Position numbers and translations under genes: made by a program
Notes under the pieces: model-generated
The model's input: the letters and a program-made list of their open reading frames with translations, nothing else
Told to the model about the DNA's origin: nothing
The model's database searches: none
Shown here: positions 21,187 through 31,369 of the stretch, piece by piece
How positions within the stretch are numbered: the stretch's first letter is position 1
Layout of the letters: the number at the start of each line of letters is the position of its first letter
Source: Cornus controversa
Lineage: Eukaryota; Streptophyta; Magnoliopsida; Cornales; Cornaceae
Assembly (NCBI GenBank): GCA_026545225.1
Contig: CM048849.1
Span: forward strand, 11,023,541 to 11,087,540
Reading direction: 5' to 3'
DNA length: 64,000 nt

Positions 21187-22860
21187 TTATAGGACAGGAA
21201 CTGGGCACTGAGGAACCTCACTGGTAATGAAGATTTGAAATCTGTCTAGCACACCTCGCCAGTAGGCCCTCGATCCCACTGCCCATAGTCCTCTTCTCGT
21301 ACTTGAGGGCACCACCAATTCAGTTCGATTTTGTACTAAGAGCTCGAGTTGATGTTCTAAGAATCGAGCTATAGCAGATGAAAATTTTTGGACCTCAAAT
21401 TCGTTATGACCCCTGGGGATAGTCTGATCATAGCCAAACTGGCGAGCTACCCGGTCAGGGTGGTAAATTGTGCTAACCGTTGCTTCTGGAGAGGTGAAGC
21501 CTGGTAGGTACCCTGGCACAATAAACGCTAAATTGGTAAGGGCCGCATTGGAATACAGGTCAGCTCCTCTAAAAACTTGGCCAACAGTCAGGCTGTAGAA
21601 AGGTGGGGGGGGGGGGGGACCAGTAATAACGTGAGCTCTGAAGTGGTGCTCGTGGTCGATAAATTGTGAAAATTTCTTCCGAGGAGTGGCCACCTTGTTC
21701 CATCTAGTCGAGCGGTGGCCACCACTTCCAGGGTTCAATCGAGGAGCATACGGAGGGAAATGTTCATACATGAACATTTGGAGGAAGGTGACTGAGCCAA
21801 ACCAAGCAACATGAAGCCTGGCCACGCTCTGTTCGTAGCACGTGTGAAAATTATCTAAGGCATGGTAGAGGGTGCCCAAGAATAGAGGGGCAAGAGGAAG
21901 GTGCACTCCTCGAGCGAGTTTCACTACGAGTGGAATAAGGTCAGGGCTCGGAGTGTCCTCGGGAGGCCCTGGAAAAACAGAGCGAGACAGCCAAGAGAGG
22001 ATGTAGGCTGCCAAACGTAAGGGACTTTCACTTTGGGGCCCTGCCACCCATTTGCTTGTATCGTTGTGGGAAAAGTCTCTAAAAAAGTGGCGGAGTAGAG
22101 AAACCCAAGTGCATTTCCCCCCAGTTTCAGGGGGGGACTCATGAACCACCTCGCCTTTTTTATTGAAGCGAGTTGCCAACTTGCTGGCAGATTGAATTTC
22201 TGCTCGAAGAGCTGCCATACGTCTCTCCTCGACCTCGGAGAAAGTCCAGGTTGAGGGGTCAGTTGTGCCAAAAATGTTAAGTCTCAAGAGGACATTAACA
22301 TCTTCGAGGGTAGGAGCGAATTCACCCCAAGATGTGATAAAAGTATGGGAGTGAGTGCTCCACCTCGAGAGAAGGACCTGGAGACCCACTGTATCTCTGT
22401 TGATGGTAAGGCTTCGAGTACCTTCAATGGCCTCGAAGATCCCCGCGTTCTTTAAGCATTTTTCGTAGGCAGGGATAGAGAAAATAAAATCTGTCCATTC
22501 TTCCCACCCTATGCAAGCAGTGGTGGGGATGGGGAGGTACAAAAATGAGTAAGGGAAGTCTCCTTGCTCGATCCTAAATTGAAGGATGGAATCGGAGGGA
22601 AGTCGAGGGCCCTCCATAACAGGAGGCCCTGAATCTATGGTAAGGGGCTCGCCCACCAGCTCGTTTGCGTCAGTTAGGGAATTGGTTTGCTCCCAGAAAA
22701 GGTCCTCAGAGCCAAAGAATGGGGCTGTTCTCCATTCCTCAAGAGGGGGTACCTTGGGGATATCGTGAGAGCTAGCCTTCGACATGCCTTGAACGAGTTC
22801 AGAAGCAAAGGAGAATTGCAATGAAAATTCAAAGTTTGCTCTGGAGAATTGGAGATTCAA
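21187..22860 (-). CDS. Antisense plant-mobile-domain (PMD)-like protein in Tat element
   Basis: A 557-residue open frame on the strand opposite to gag-pol. The longest start is Met at 22860. The Met at 22785 (MSKASSHDIPKVP) may be the true start because a TATA box sits only about 40 bp before 22860. The region TFITSWGEFAPTLEDVNVLL near residues 170-190, followed by a strand/helix pattern, RFNKKGEVV, and YILSWLSRSVFPG near 290, fits the plant mobile domain (aminotransferase-like PMD) family. That family includes host MAIN/MAIL1 and many transposon-borne copies. A 14-G run at 21605-21618 encodes a Pro tract. The exact function of transposon-borne PMD proteins is not established. The stop at 21187 separates it from the coiled-coil part. 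Confidence 0.7.
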   Translation of the reverse strand: MNLQFSRANFEFSLQFSFASELVQGMSKASSHDIPKVPPLEEWRTAPFFGSEDLFWEQTNSLTDANELVGEPLTIDSGPPVMEGPRLPSDSILQFRIEQGDFPYSFLYLPIPTTACIGWEEWTDFIFSIPAYEKCLKNAGIFEAIEGTRSLTINRDTVGLQVLLSRWSTHSHTFITSWGEFAPTLEDVNVLLRLNIFGTTDPSTWTFSEVEERRMAALRAEIQSASKLATRFNKKGEVVHESPPETGGKCTWVSLLRHFFRDFSHNDTSKWVAGPQSESPLRLAAYILSWLSRSVFPGPPEDTPSPDLIPLVVKLARGVHLPLAPLFLGTLYHALDNFHTCYEQSVARLHVAWFGSVTFLQMFMYEHFPPYAPRLNPGSGGHRSTRWNKVATPRKKFSQFIDHEHHFRAHVITGPPPPPPFYSLTVGQVFRGADLYSNAALTNLAFIVPGYLPGFTSPEATVSTIYHPDRVARQFGYDQTIPRGHNEFEVQKFSSAIARFLEHQLELLVQNRTELVVPSSTRRGLWAVGSRAYWRGVLDRFQIFITSEVPQCPVPVL

Positions 22861-22900
22861 GGCAAGAGAAATGTGGAAAATGAAAATTTTCTAAGTCCCC

Positions 22901-22908
22901 CTTTTATA
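22901..22908 (-). promoter_or_regulatory. TATA box for the antisense gene
   Basis: On the minus strand TATAAAAG followed by GGGGG lies about 40 bp before the Met at 22860 and about 115 bp before the Met at 22785. It is a near-consensus plant TATA box inside the element and upstream of an antisense coding start, pointing to an internal promoter separate from the LTR. Confidence 0.6.
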
Positions 22909-23191
22909 ACAGGGAGAATTTTGATCGACAAGACACCAAAGCGACGCAAGGTTCCAAAATCCGAGGCATCGAACCGTCACAAAGCGTAAGAAACGAAGTG
23001 TCAGGGCGCCGTCTGAACCGATGTCAGTCATTAATGATGATTTGAAGGGTTGGCAACTTTACAGTTTTCGAGGAAGCCGAAAGGACACCTCTAGATAGCT
23101 ACACGGGATACCTTTGTAGAAAGGAGTTCGAGCTTGCACTCCGAGTTGTGTACGAGGACCTACACATAGGACCTCGCACAAGGGAGCTAAT

Positions 23192-24566
23192 TGTTGGTAT
23201 GGGCCGTTCATGCTATCCAGGGGCCGCCACGTATGTCCACATGGCAATGGGCTCACTTTGACTTTTCCTCCATTTCGAGCTCCCTCAGCAGGTCCACGTG
23301 GCAATGGGCCCACTTTGACTTTTCCTCCATTTTGAGCTCCCTCAGCAATTCCATGTGGCAATGGGACCAGTGACTTTTTTTTCTCTTAATCGAGCCCCCC
23401 ACGGATAAAACATTTCCATCGAGCTCCTTCTCAAATAAGGGGATTCTAATCGAGCTCCTCCGAGGGAAAGTCTCTACCGAGCGCTTCCTCGGCTAGAGCA
23501 TTTCCATCGAGCTCCTTCTCAACTAGGGGATTCTAATCGAGCTCCTCTGAAGGAAAGTCTCCATTGAGCGCTTCCGCGGATAGAGAATTTCAATCGAGCT
23601 CCTTCCCTTATTATGTAGGGCACGCCTCCGAGGTGTGATCGCCTTTATTTGGCGAGTCGTTCTGTACTGATGATACTTCGTGGAGTTCCTCTCTACGAAT
23701 CAACATCTGTTTTGCAATGAGGCATTCCTCTCTATGGATAAAACCTTGCGAGGAGTTCCTCTCTACGGATAAACCTCAAACGAGTCTCCTTTCTTTCATT
23801 TGGATAAGTCTCAGATGGTGATGAGCTCCTCTCTACGGATAAAAATCATGGGAAATCCTCTCTACGAATCAATTTTTCTAAAGCGATGAGACATTCCTCT
23901 CTACGGATAAAACCTCGCGGAGGTCCTCTCTGTGGATCAACCTCCATTTTTACGAGGAGTTCCTCTCTACGAATAAACCTCTTTTTACGAGGAGTTCCTC
24001 CCTACGGATAAACCTCTTGGCACTCCGCGCTCCTATGGGGGGTAAGAGCTCGGATCACTGCCTTATGGGAACCAAGGGCTTGGGTTCGGAGGCTAGAGTC
24101 CAAGGTACGCTAAATCTGTGACGGACCTCATTTCTAGCTTGGATGAGGACATTGCATCATGGATTGGCCTGTCACATAGGAAAGAAGATAACCAGGTGAG
24201 GTGAGCGAATCCCCTTTTCTGACAAGTACAATCTCAGCCCTTGCTCCACAGATATTTACCACAGATATTTATCACCACAAAACCTCGACCATTGGTGAGA
24301 AAATATATTTTTGCCTATAAATAATGAGAGAAATGTAGAGAACCGGGATCGGGACAAAAGGACAGGACAAAAAGAACCTTTTTCTTAAACAATCTCCAGT
24401 ACACTCCAGATTTTCTCTTTTCCTACCGAATTCCTCCCCTCTTCTTACAATCCACCTAGAACAGTGGACTCCTCTGTGACAGCTTGGACTCCCACCAGGA
24501 CCCGCTCTCTGGCAATCATCATCGTGGAAAGTTTGACTTCAGTTTTAACAGAACCTACTATAAACA
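23192..24566 (+). repeat. 3' LTR of the Tat element
   Basis: Same length and ends as the 5' LTR. It differs by scattered C/T changes, including loss of two of three G-box cores. The preceding bases (ACAAGGGAGCTAAT) form only a weak polypurine tract. Target duplication AAGTT follows at 24567. Confidence 0.92.
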
Positions 24567-24571
24567 AAGTT

Positions 24572-24885
24572 GAATATTTTGGAATTTGGCTTGCTGTATA
24601 TTTAGACTTTATCGTGAATTTCTTCACTATCCTTAAACTTTCCTATTCAAGTTTGGGCATCCATTCCGAATTCTAAATTATTTAGGCGTAAAAAAATGAA
24701 TTAAAAGCAAAATTTTGTTCACCAAAGGCAAAAAATTTTGTGTTTAAAAGGCACAAAATTTCCTCTTCTAACAAAACAACAATATGACAATTTTTTATAT
24801 AAATTAACCAATTCTCAAAAGAATAACAAACAACCCAAATTAAACATTGATAAAAACCTAATGAGGAACAGAGGGCAAAACAAAC
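24572..24885 (-). other. Presumed intron sequence downstream of the FPA-like exon
   Basis: No gene. On the minus strand it follows a GT donor (24884-24885) at the end of the RRM exon. It is AT-rich and unbroken up to the Tat target site, so it is probably intronic host sequence of the disrupted gene. Confidence 0.4.
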
Positions 24886-25059
24886 TGGTCTTGCAAGCTC
24901 AATCTTGATTTCATTCCTACGAACAATGATCCCTTGGAGGGCATCTTTCGCCTCCTTCACATCCTCCACAGTCTTGAAATAAATCAACGCATAACTCCTT
25001 GATGCATACGAGATGTTATAATATCGAGCGTACCATGATTCCCAAACAAATTCATTAAA
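24886..25059 (-). pseudogene. FPA-like: FPA-like RRM exon, 3' part (frameshifted)
   Basis: Minus-strand translation gives [14 protein letters not shown], then, after a 2-nt slip near 25005, [20 protein letters not shown] and KIELARP, ending at a plausible donor (ACCA|GTTTGT). The RNP1-like SYALIYF and the ELARP ending match the first RRM of plant FPA/SPEN-type RNA-binding proteins, which act in RNA 3'-end choice and flowering. The exon is cut at 25059 by MULE D and resumes at 30773. With the frameshift and two transposons in one exon, it is a dead copy. FPA itself, or a close SPEN relative, is the likely parent. Confidence 0.6.
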
Positions 25060-25911
25060 GGGTTAATTTAATTTATGACCACTTTTGGTGGCCTAATTAG
25101 AAATATACCAAATTTCAAATAGTATATGTTGAAAAAGTAACTTATACAAAAGTAATTACCTATTTGACATTTTTCACTGTTGGTCATGTAGTAAAAATTT
25201 GACATCCATGCAGTAAAACTATTATATAGTGTAGTTAAAGTTTTACATTGTTAGAAAATGCCAATTTCATATCATAAATTAATGACATCCGATTTTAATG
25301 CCAACATGAAGGTGAATCCTAATTATAGTTTGCTGGGTTTGCAGTCGCGGCTGTAGTAACGGACGTGGTCACGATGTAACGAAATCGAGCCTATATTGGC
25401 TTTACGTAACGAAATCAGTTACCGCAATCGTGAATTTTTTTTAACTCGCATGAAGTGTCTAAAATGCACCAATACATAATTTTTTATAACATAAATCAGT
25501 AAAAAAGAATTTTAATTGATTTTTATTAATTTTTTTAAGAACATTTAACACAAGTAATGACTTATTCATGAATTCAAACGGATATGATTATTAAAAATGT
25601 TTAGTAATAATGTTTTTTTACAAAATTAATAAATAATAATTATAAATTTAAATATGAAATAAATGAAAATTGATCTCATATATAATATGTGAGAATATTA
25701 TATGTGATAATCAAATCACATAAAATAAAAGTAAAATTAAAAAAATGGATAGTTTTGTCTACAAATATAAATTTAGTTTACATGTTCTTTTATAATCAAA
25801 TTTTATTATGGTATCTAATAATTAAGCTTAGTTGGGTGGAAAAATAATTTTTTTGATAGTTCTTCAGATTTATTGTTTAAATAAGATAAAGGTTCCCTAT
25901 TTATTAAAGTT

Positions 25912-25986
25912 GTTGTAATAGCTTAAGTGGTAGAGCATTCACTTGCTGGATAGGTGGTTTGGGTTCAATTCCCACCTCATTTAAAC
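25912..25986 (+). other. tRNA-like relic (SINE head or tRNA pseudogene)
   Basis: A-box-like TAGCTTAAGTGGTAGAGCA (25919 on) and B-box-like GGGTTCAATTCCC (25961-25973) are correctly spaced. The T arm has four of five pairs, the acceptor ends 5 of 7, and ATTC/GGAT closes a 7-nt anticodon loop. Base 33 is not U and pairing is poor, so it is not a working tRNA. A tRNA-derived SINE head or decayed tRNA is likely. Confidence 0.45.
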
Positions 25987-26089
25987 GTATTTTTTAATAA
26001 AAGATACATCACAAATAGGGCGTTACATTATGAATTTAGTAACCCACCGGTATACCTACAGAGTGTAAATGTGTCATGCAGTTTGTGCA

Positions 26090-26568
26090 AATGACAATTC
26101 AAATACGACAACTCGATTCACTCAATAATGAAGGAAAAACACATGCAAAAAAAATGGTACATTGCTTAAGGTTTTGTGCAAATGATAATTCAAAACCTTG
26201 TTAAAGGTTTTGTGCAAATAACAATTCGAAATCATAAAGCATTGTCATCTGAATGAAGGAAAAACATATAAAAAAATGGTACCCTACTTAAGGTTTTGTG
26301 CAAACGACAATTCAAAATCATAAAGCATTGTCATTAGATTTAAATGCCAACATGAAAGTGAATCCCAATAGATCTTCTGTTGTGGGAAATATTTGTAATT
26401 TGAAATGAAAGAAAGCTGAGCATTTGAGTTCACATACTAATAGTGTGTGTATAACTTTTACTTTTATTTTCAATGCATAATGATTCTTGGGTTACCAAAG
26501 GAATTAGATTCCTCACTCTTTTCAAATGTCAAGTAAACTCTCATCAATGCTGACATAAGAAGGTCTAC
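26090..26568. repeat. Tandem ~400-bp repeat units, left half
   Basis: Repeated modules such as TACTTAAGGTTTTGTGCAAA, CATAAAGCATTGTCATC and TTGGRTTACCAAAGGAATTAG recur here and again at 29400-29960 in the same order. Before the solo LTR inserted at 26569 they formed a direct array of about two and a half units within MULE D. Non-coding. Confidence 0.7.
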
Positions 26569-29359
26569 TGTCATTCCTCGATTTCCATCTTGAAAATCGA
26601 GGGTGATTAAGAAAATCAACCATACTCTAATCATAATTACGCTCTGATACCATTTTGTCATGCCCCTGTCCCCTGTCTCCCAGAAGGATCGGAGGTAACT
26701 TCCGTTCATGAAGCCCAAATGGATCATCTTTACCCTCAAATACTATGGGAGCTTAACTCTATTCTTGTACATAAACGTGTACAACTCCACCTTATCCAAC
26801 CACAATCGCCCTACATCAAATCATATCCCCTTAGTGGAAATTTTATTTATTCACATTCTTGAGTCCATCATTTCCATGACTCAACACTTCATGTGATTGG
26901 AAACTAAAACTGAAACCTACACTATTGGATAGAGGATCCAAAAATACTCGATTTAAAAAAAAAACCACACTCAATTTCGATTAAAAATGAAGAAGTTATG
27001 CCCGCTTGAAGTTTGGGCAAATTTCGGAGCATGCTGTGAATAGTGGTTTCGATGCATCAAAATGATAATTTCGATGCATTGAAATGTTCGATGCATCAAA
27101 CATGTATCGACCGAAAACCAATCTCGGGACTTTTGATTTCTAAAAAAATCCTGTAGGTTTTTTGATGCATCAAACTTGTCATTTCGATGCATTGAAAGTT
27201 TCAACATTTTGATGCATCGAAATGTCCAGACTAATGCACCTACAAAAAATCCTGCATCTATGCAAATGGTCATTTCTAGCATTCTAAGTCCATTTAACCA
27301 CCTAATTCACTCATACATCATTCAATCAACATGCTAAAGCTATTGGCATCATTCATGAACCAAATTCAAGCCCTATCTCAAAGTCATGTCTCAAAACCAT
27401 CATTCTTGCCATTTTCATTCATCAACTCATGCATATATATACTTCATACTCCATTTACTCAAAATTTCCATACATAAAGTCATAGCTCAAGAGGAAAATG
27501 GTCTTGTAATCACATACATCTCAAAAACATACATTTTGTTCAAAAGGTACATATCATCCGAAAGAATTCCAAGTTCATGGTCATCACAAGAAATCATGCA
27601 TAAGGTTCCAATACTACAGATTCTACCATGACTACAATTAGATCATTACCATGCCACAAACCAACACAGATACACATTATCTAAAATATATCAAAATGCT
27701 ACAAGAGATCCACTTGGACACTCAAGTCCCATCCGTCATCGGCGCCTTATCTGTAAAAGAATTTAGGGAAAAAGGGATGAGCACCACGACGGCTCAGTAG
27801 AGATACCCCAACCCACCTAAGTGCCGACTTGACACGACCTACATGAATGCATGTCCCTACATTACACGTATCATCAAACATATATCATGTTCATTCACAA
27901 ACAACACATATATAAGAATGCATTAAACACATGTCATGCTTCACAATTTAAAATGAGAGTAATATCACACATTTGTCACCCTCTCGGACTTAACCCAATA
28001 CCCTAACATGATTCTTGACCAACCATGTAACCTGAGACATTTTTCCCACAATTTCAGAATTCGTCACTGAGAACTCCGTCCTCCAAAGTGATTTGACTGT
28101 TTCAAGATTTTCATCGAGAACTCCATCCTCTAAGGTGATTAGACCGTTCATGACCATCACTGAGCATTTGTTCTCTAAGTGAACAAGTTATTCTACCTTT
28201 TTCCCGTTCTCCTCACAATGGTCTTATACATTCATTTCGAGCATAAAAATGATCAAGCATATAAAATTCATGCTTCTTAATGTATAAGCTAGTTATAAAG
28301 CACATAGCATACATCTCACCTCCACAAAGTCACATGTATGATTATCTATACATGTAACACCTAGCAAACAATTCATATATGCTCATAAAATTCACTTAAG
28401 CACATTTTAGTCATGTTTCACCAATGCACACATTTTCTATAAAAAGCTAGCATGCATTAACTCACAAAAATATCACATAATACAATTATGTTCATTTAAC
28501 ACATTTTCACATAAGTACACTAAAACTTAGCATATAAGTGTACATACCAATTTCTCTCACTCATTCATCCCTCATATCATGCATACTGTCATATACCTAC
28601 CCATTGCACATAAGAGACTAAAGAGAGGTAGAAAGCAATTACATCCCACCTCTCTTACCACTCTAAAACATGCAGTACACATCCCTAGTTCTCACAGTTT
28701 CTCCCAAAACCCTATAATCAACAATTAAATGAGAAGAGAAACCCCTACCTCGAAATTGAAGGCCTTCCAATCACTTCACCAAATTTTCAGCAATGTCTAC
28801 CTTGCTGGATCATAACTTTATTTGGTTCAAACCGAAGCTCTTGTCGTGCCCTACGTATCTCCCTTTTTTAGCGGATCACAAATCACACCCGAATGCCTCC
28901 AAAACTTAGAGAGAAGGAAGAGGGAGAAGGAAGAGAGAGAGAGTAGCTAGGCATGAGATCTGAGAAATGAAATATCTTAGTTGAGTTGCCCCTTTAAAGC
29001 CCTAAAGCTGTGACAATACAAAAATGCCCTTCGAGCCACTTAACGTACCTTATCGGGTTCTGTTTTCAATTTTGAAAACTCCTACAGTCTCGAAATTACT
29101 TCCTTAACTCATTAAACATTTTATCTAAGTCAATCTCAAAAATCATTATTTTTTAAAAAAATTTCAAATTTTTGGGCTCACCCGGACCGCATCCCGAGGC
29201 CCAGTTTAACCATTCTCCAAAAAACTTCCAAAAACCTCATAAGATTTTTCCAAACATGTTTCCCATTCTCATAATGTCCATTACATCATTTAAAACACGT
29301 CTACAATAAAAATGATGTAAAATTAAAAAAATCAGTCAAAATTGGTCAAGGTCTCTACA
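26569..29359 (-). mobile_element. Solo LTR, family B, minus strand, TSD TCTAC
   Basis: On the minus strand it starts TGTAGAGACC (29359) and ends GAGGAATGACA (26569). TCTAC stands on each side (26564-26568 and 29360-29364). TGGTATCAGAGC lies inside at 26652-26641, just after GGGGCATGACA and about 72 bp before the end, in the same arrangement as in the copy at 5024-7662. There is no coding sequence. It interrupts the tandem repeat of MULE D, so it is younger than MULE D. Confidence 0.85.
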
Positions 29360-29364
29360 TCTAC

Positions 29365-29960
29365 TCACATCAGTCAATAATGTTGATTCAACCCTTACAA
29401 AAAAAATGGTACCATGCTTAAGGTTTTGTGTAGTAAACACAGTGCAATAAAAGTTTTATATCCATGTAGTAAAATTATTACACAGTGCAGTTAAAGTTTT
29501 ACATTGTTATAAAATGATAATTCGAAATCATAAAGCAATGTCATCTAGTTTAAATGCCAACATGAAGGTGAATCCTAATAGATCTTGTGTTGTGTGAATC
29601 ATTTATGGTTTGAAATGAAAGAAAGTTAGGCATTTGAGTTCAAATGATAAAAGTGTGTGTAACTTTTACTTTTATCTTTAATGCATAATCATTCTTGGAT
29701 TACCAAAGGAATTAGATTCTTCTCTTTTTCAAATGTCAGGTAAACTCTCAGCAATGATGACACAAGAAGGTCTACTCTCCTCAATAATAATGTTGATTCA
29801 ACCCTTAAAAAAAAGGTACTCTACTTAAGGTTTTGTATAGTAAAATTATAACACAATGCAGTAAAAGTTTTACATCCATGCAGTAAAATTATTACACAAT
29901 GCTGTTAAAGTTTTACATTGTTAGAAATGACAATTTGAAATCATAAAGACAATAGCTCTA
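29365..29960. repeat. Tandem ~400-bp repeat units, right half
   Basis: Continuation of the array broken by the solo LTR: one full unit at about 29400-29800 and a partial one to 29960. Repeated landmarks are GATTCAACCCTTA, GGTTTTGTRTAGTAAA and GTTAAAGTTTTACATTGTTA. Non-coding. Confidence 0.7.
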
Positions 29961-30763
29961 ATCTCAAACAACCATTTCTAATATATAATGCAGTGAATTA
30001 CTCCATATACCTAAAACTAAACTATAAAATCAAAAAAATTGGCATTCAATTCCATCCATCTGATCAAATGTGTTTGCTGCACTACCAACCGAACAAAAGA
30101 ATTCAAATAATCACATCCTCAAAGGTTCTACACAATCACACCTTCTGTAAGTGTATTGTCTCCTCACTGACAGTAACACTGCACAGTCACATGTTAAACA
30201 TCTCTTGTATATTGGTAGAATCTAAACAAAAAAGTAATAGTTATTGTTTTACTTGTGAAATGGTAAAAATGATGGTCGGTGGTGGTCGTCAGAGTCCAGA
30301 GGTTATGGTCGTAGAAGTGAGAGAGAGAGTTGGAGAGAGAGAGAAAAAAAATATGTTGGGGGAGTGATAAAGAGTAAGAGAGTTACAAAGAGAGAGAGAG
30401 AGAGGGGCAATATGTTTGGGTCTGGTGGAGTGATAGAGAGAGACATTAGTGAGAGAGAAGAGATATAGAATAGGGTTAAGATATATATCTCTGTTTTGTT
30501 CTTGGAATTTTAATGATGTTATTTTTGTAATTTGATGTTAAAGGAAATTAAGGTAAAAATGAATTTTTGTTTATTTAAGCGCAATTTGGTAAACAGACAA
30601 GTGAAGGGCAATTGTGTAATGGTCTAAAAGCTCTCAAGGGCAGTTTGAACTCAAATAGTATAAATTGTTGTATTTGTAATTACTTTTTTTTTACCATATA
30701 CTTTTTGAAATTTGGAGTATCTGTAATTAGGTCACCAAAAATGGTCAAAAATTAAATTAACCC
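29961..30763. other. Right arm of MULE D, GA-rich
   Basis: No convincing gene. GA tracts lie near 30318-30410. The open frame 29993-30367 ends in GA repeat and has no known motif. The last ~150 bp are the right TIR and sub-terminal AT-rich sequence. Confidence 0.5.
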
Positions 30764-30772
30764 TTTATTAAA

Positions 30773-30807
30773 TCAGAATTCGTGACAAAACTAATATATT
30801 TTTATTA
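30773..30807 (-). pseudogene. FPA-like: FPA-like RRM exon, 5' part
   Basis: If MULE D and one target copy are removed, this minus-strand stretch joins 25059 in frame. The translation reads SFVTNSDLMNLFG across the joint, matching the first strand and helix 1 of an FPA-type RRM (T-x-SDLMxLFG). It is then cut again at 30808 by MULE C. Sequence beyond MULE C (42569 on) did not give a recognisable continuation. Confidence 0.5.
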
Positions 30808-31369
30808 GGTTAAATATCACTGACACCCATGAGGTTTTATATAATTTCACGTGACTAAAACTTCGCAAAATTTTTTCACATACACCCCCTGAAGTTTGCT
30901 CCGTTTGATATAGACACCCATGTGGTCTGCTAGACAACATGTTAGGACTCTGAGACCTTCTAAATTGACCTTCATGCCCATTTGACTTGTGAAAAGATAT
31001 ATTTGACATGTGACCTTCCTGCCCCCTTTATATATATATGTGCGCACATTGAAAATACACAAAGAGCCCGAACCACGTCACCATGCACAGAACCACGTCC
31101 ACAGCTCAACCTTCGTCTCCATTACCAAGCTTCATCTCCACCATTGTTGAGCAATGTTCACACCCGAGCACCATGCACGACTACCATGCGAGCAACACGA
31201 TGCACAAATCCTGCCACCATTATCCATCATCAGAGCATTGTTCCCATTGCTGGGTCATCTTCCCCATCGAGTAATATAAAAGAAGACCCCTTACAACCAC
31301 CGAACTCCGCGTCTGTCGCCGAAAAATCGCCATGTCTATCGTCGGTGAACCACGACATCAAAGACCCAT

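Larger units (their letters stand above)
11464..24566 (+). mobile_element. Complete Tat-clade Ty3/gypsy retrotransposon, 13.1 kb
   Basis: Two 1375-bp LTRs begin TGTTGGTATG and end CTATAAACA, and are flanked by AAGTT on both sides (11459-11463 and 24567-24571). The order is 5' LTR, primer site, gag, protease, RT, RNase H, a second archaeal-type RNase H, integrase, a non-coding gap, an antisense gene, 3' LTR. The second RNase H and the long 3' region before the 3' LTR are known traits of the plant Tat clade (Ogre/Retand relatives). All sense reading frames are broken by stops and a frameshift. The two LTRs differ at roughly ten sites in their first 230 bp, mostly C/T, so this is an old insertion. 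Confidence 0.92.
25060..30763. mobile_element. Mutator-like element D (non-autonomous), 9-bp TSD
   Basis: The TIRs read GGGTTAATTTAATTTATGAC (left) and GGGTTAATTTAATTTTTGAC (right, minus strand). They continue inverted through CACTTTTGGTG/CATTTTTGGTG and CCAAATTTCAAA for about 100 bp. The flanks TTCATTAAA (25051-25059) and TTTATTAAA (30764-30772) match at 8 of 9 bases. Without the solo LTR inserted at 26569 it is about 2.9 kb. The interior has a tandem array of about 400-bp units and GA-rich sequence, and no transposase was found. It sits inside the FPA-like exon. Confidence 0.8.

Noticed and set aside
26971-27282. Open frame of 103 residues inside the solo LTR
   Set aside because: It falls in repeated TTTCGATGCATCGAAA-like words of the family B LTR. 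It is not matched by coding sequence in the copy at 5024-7662.
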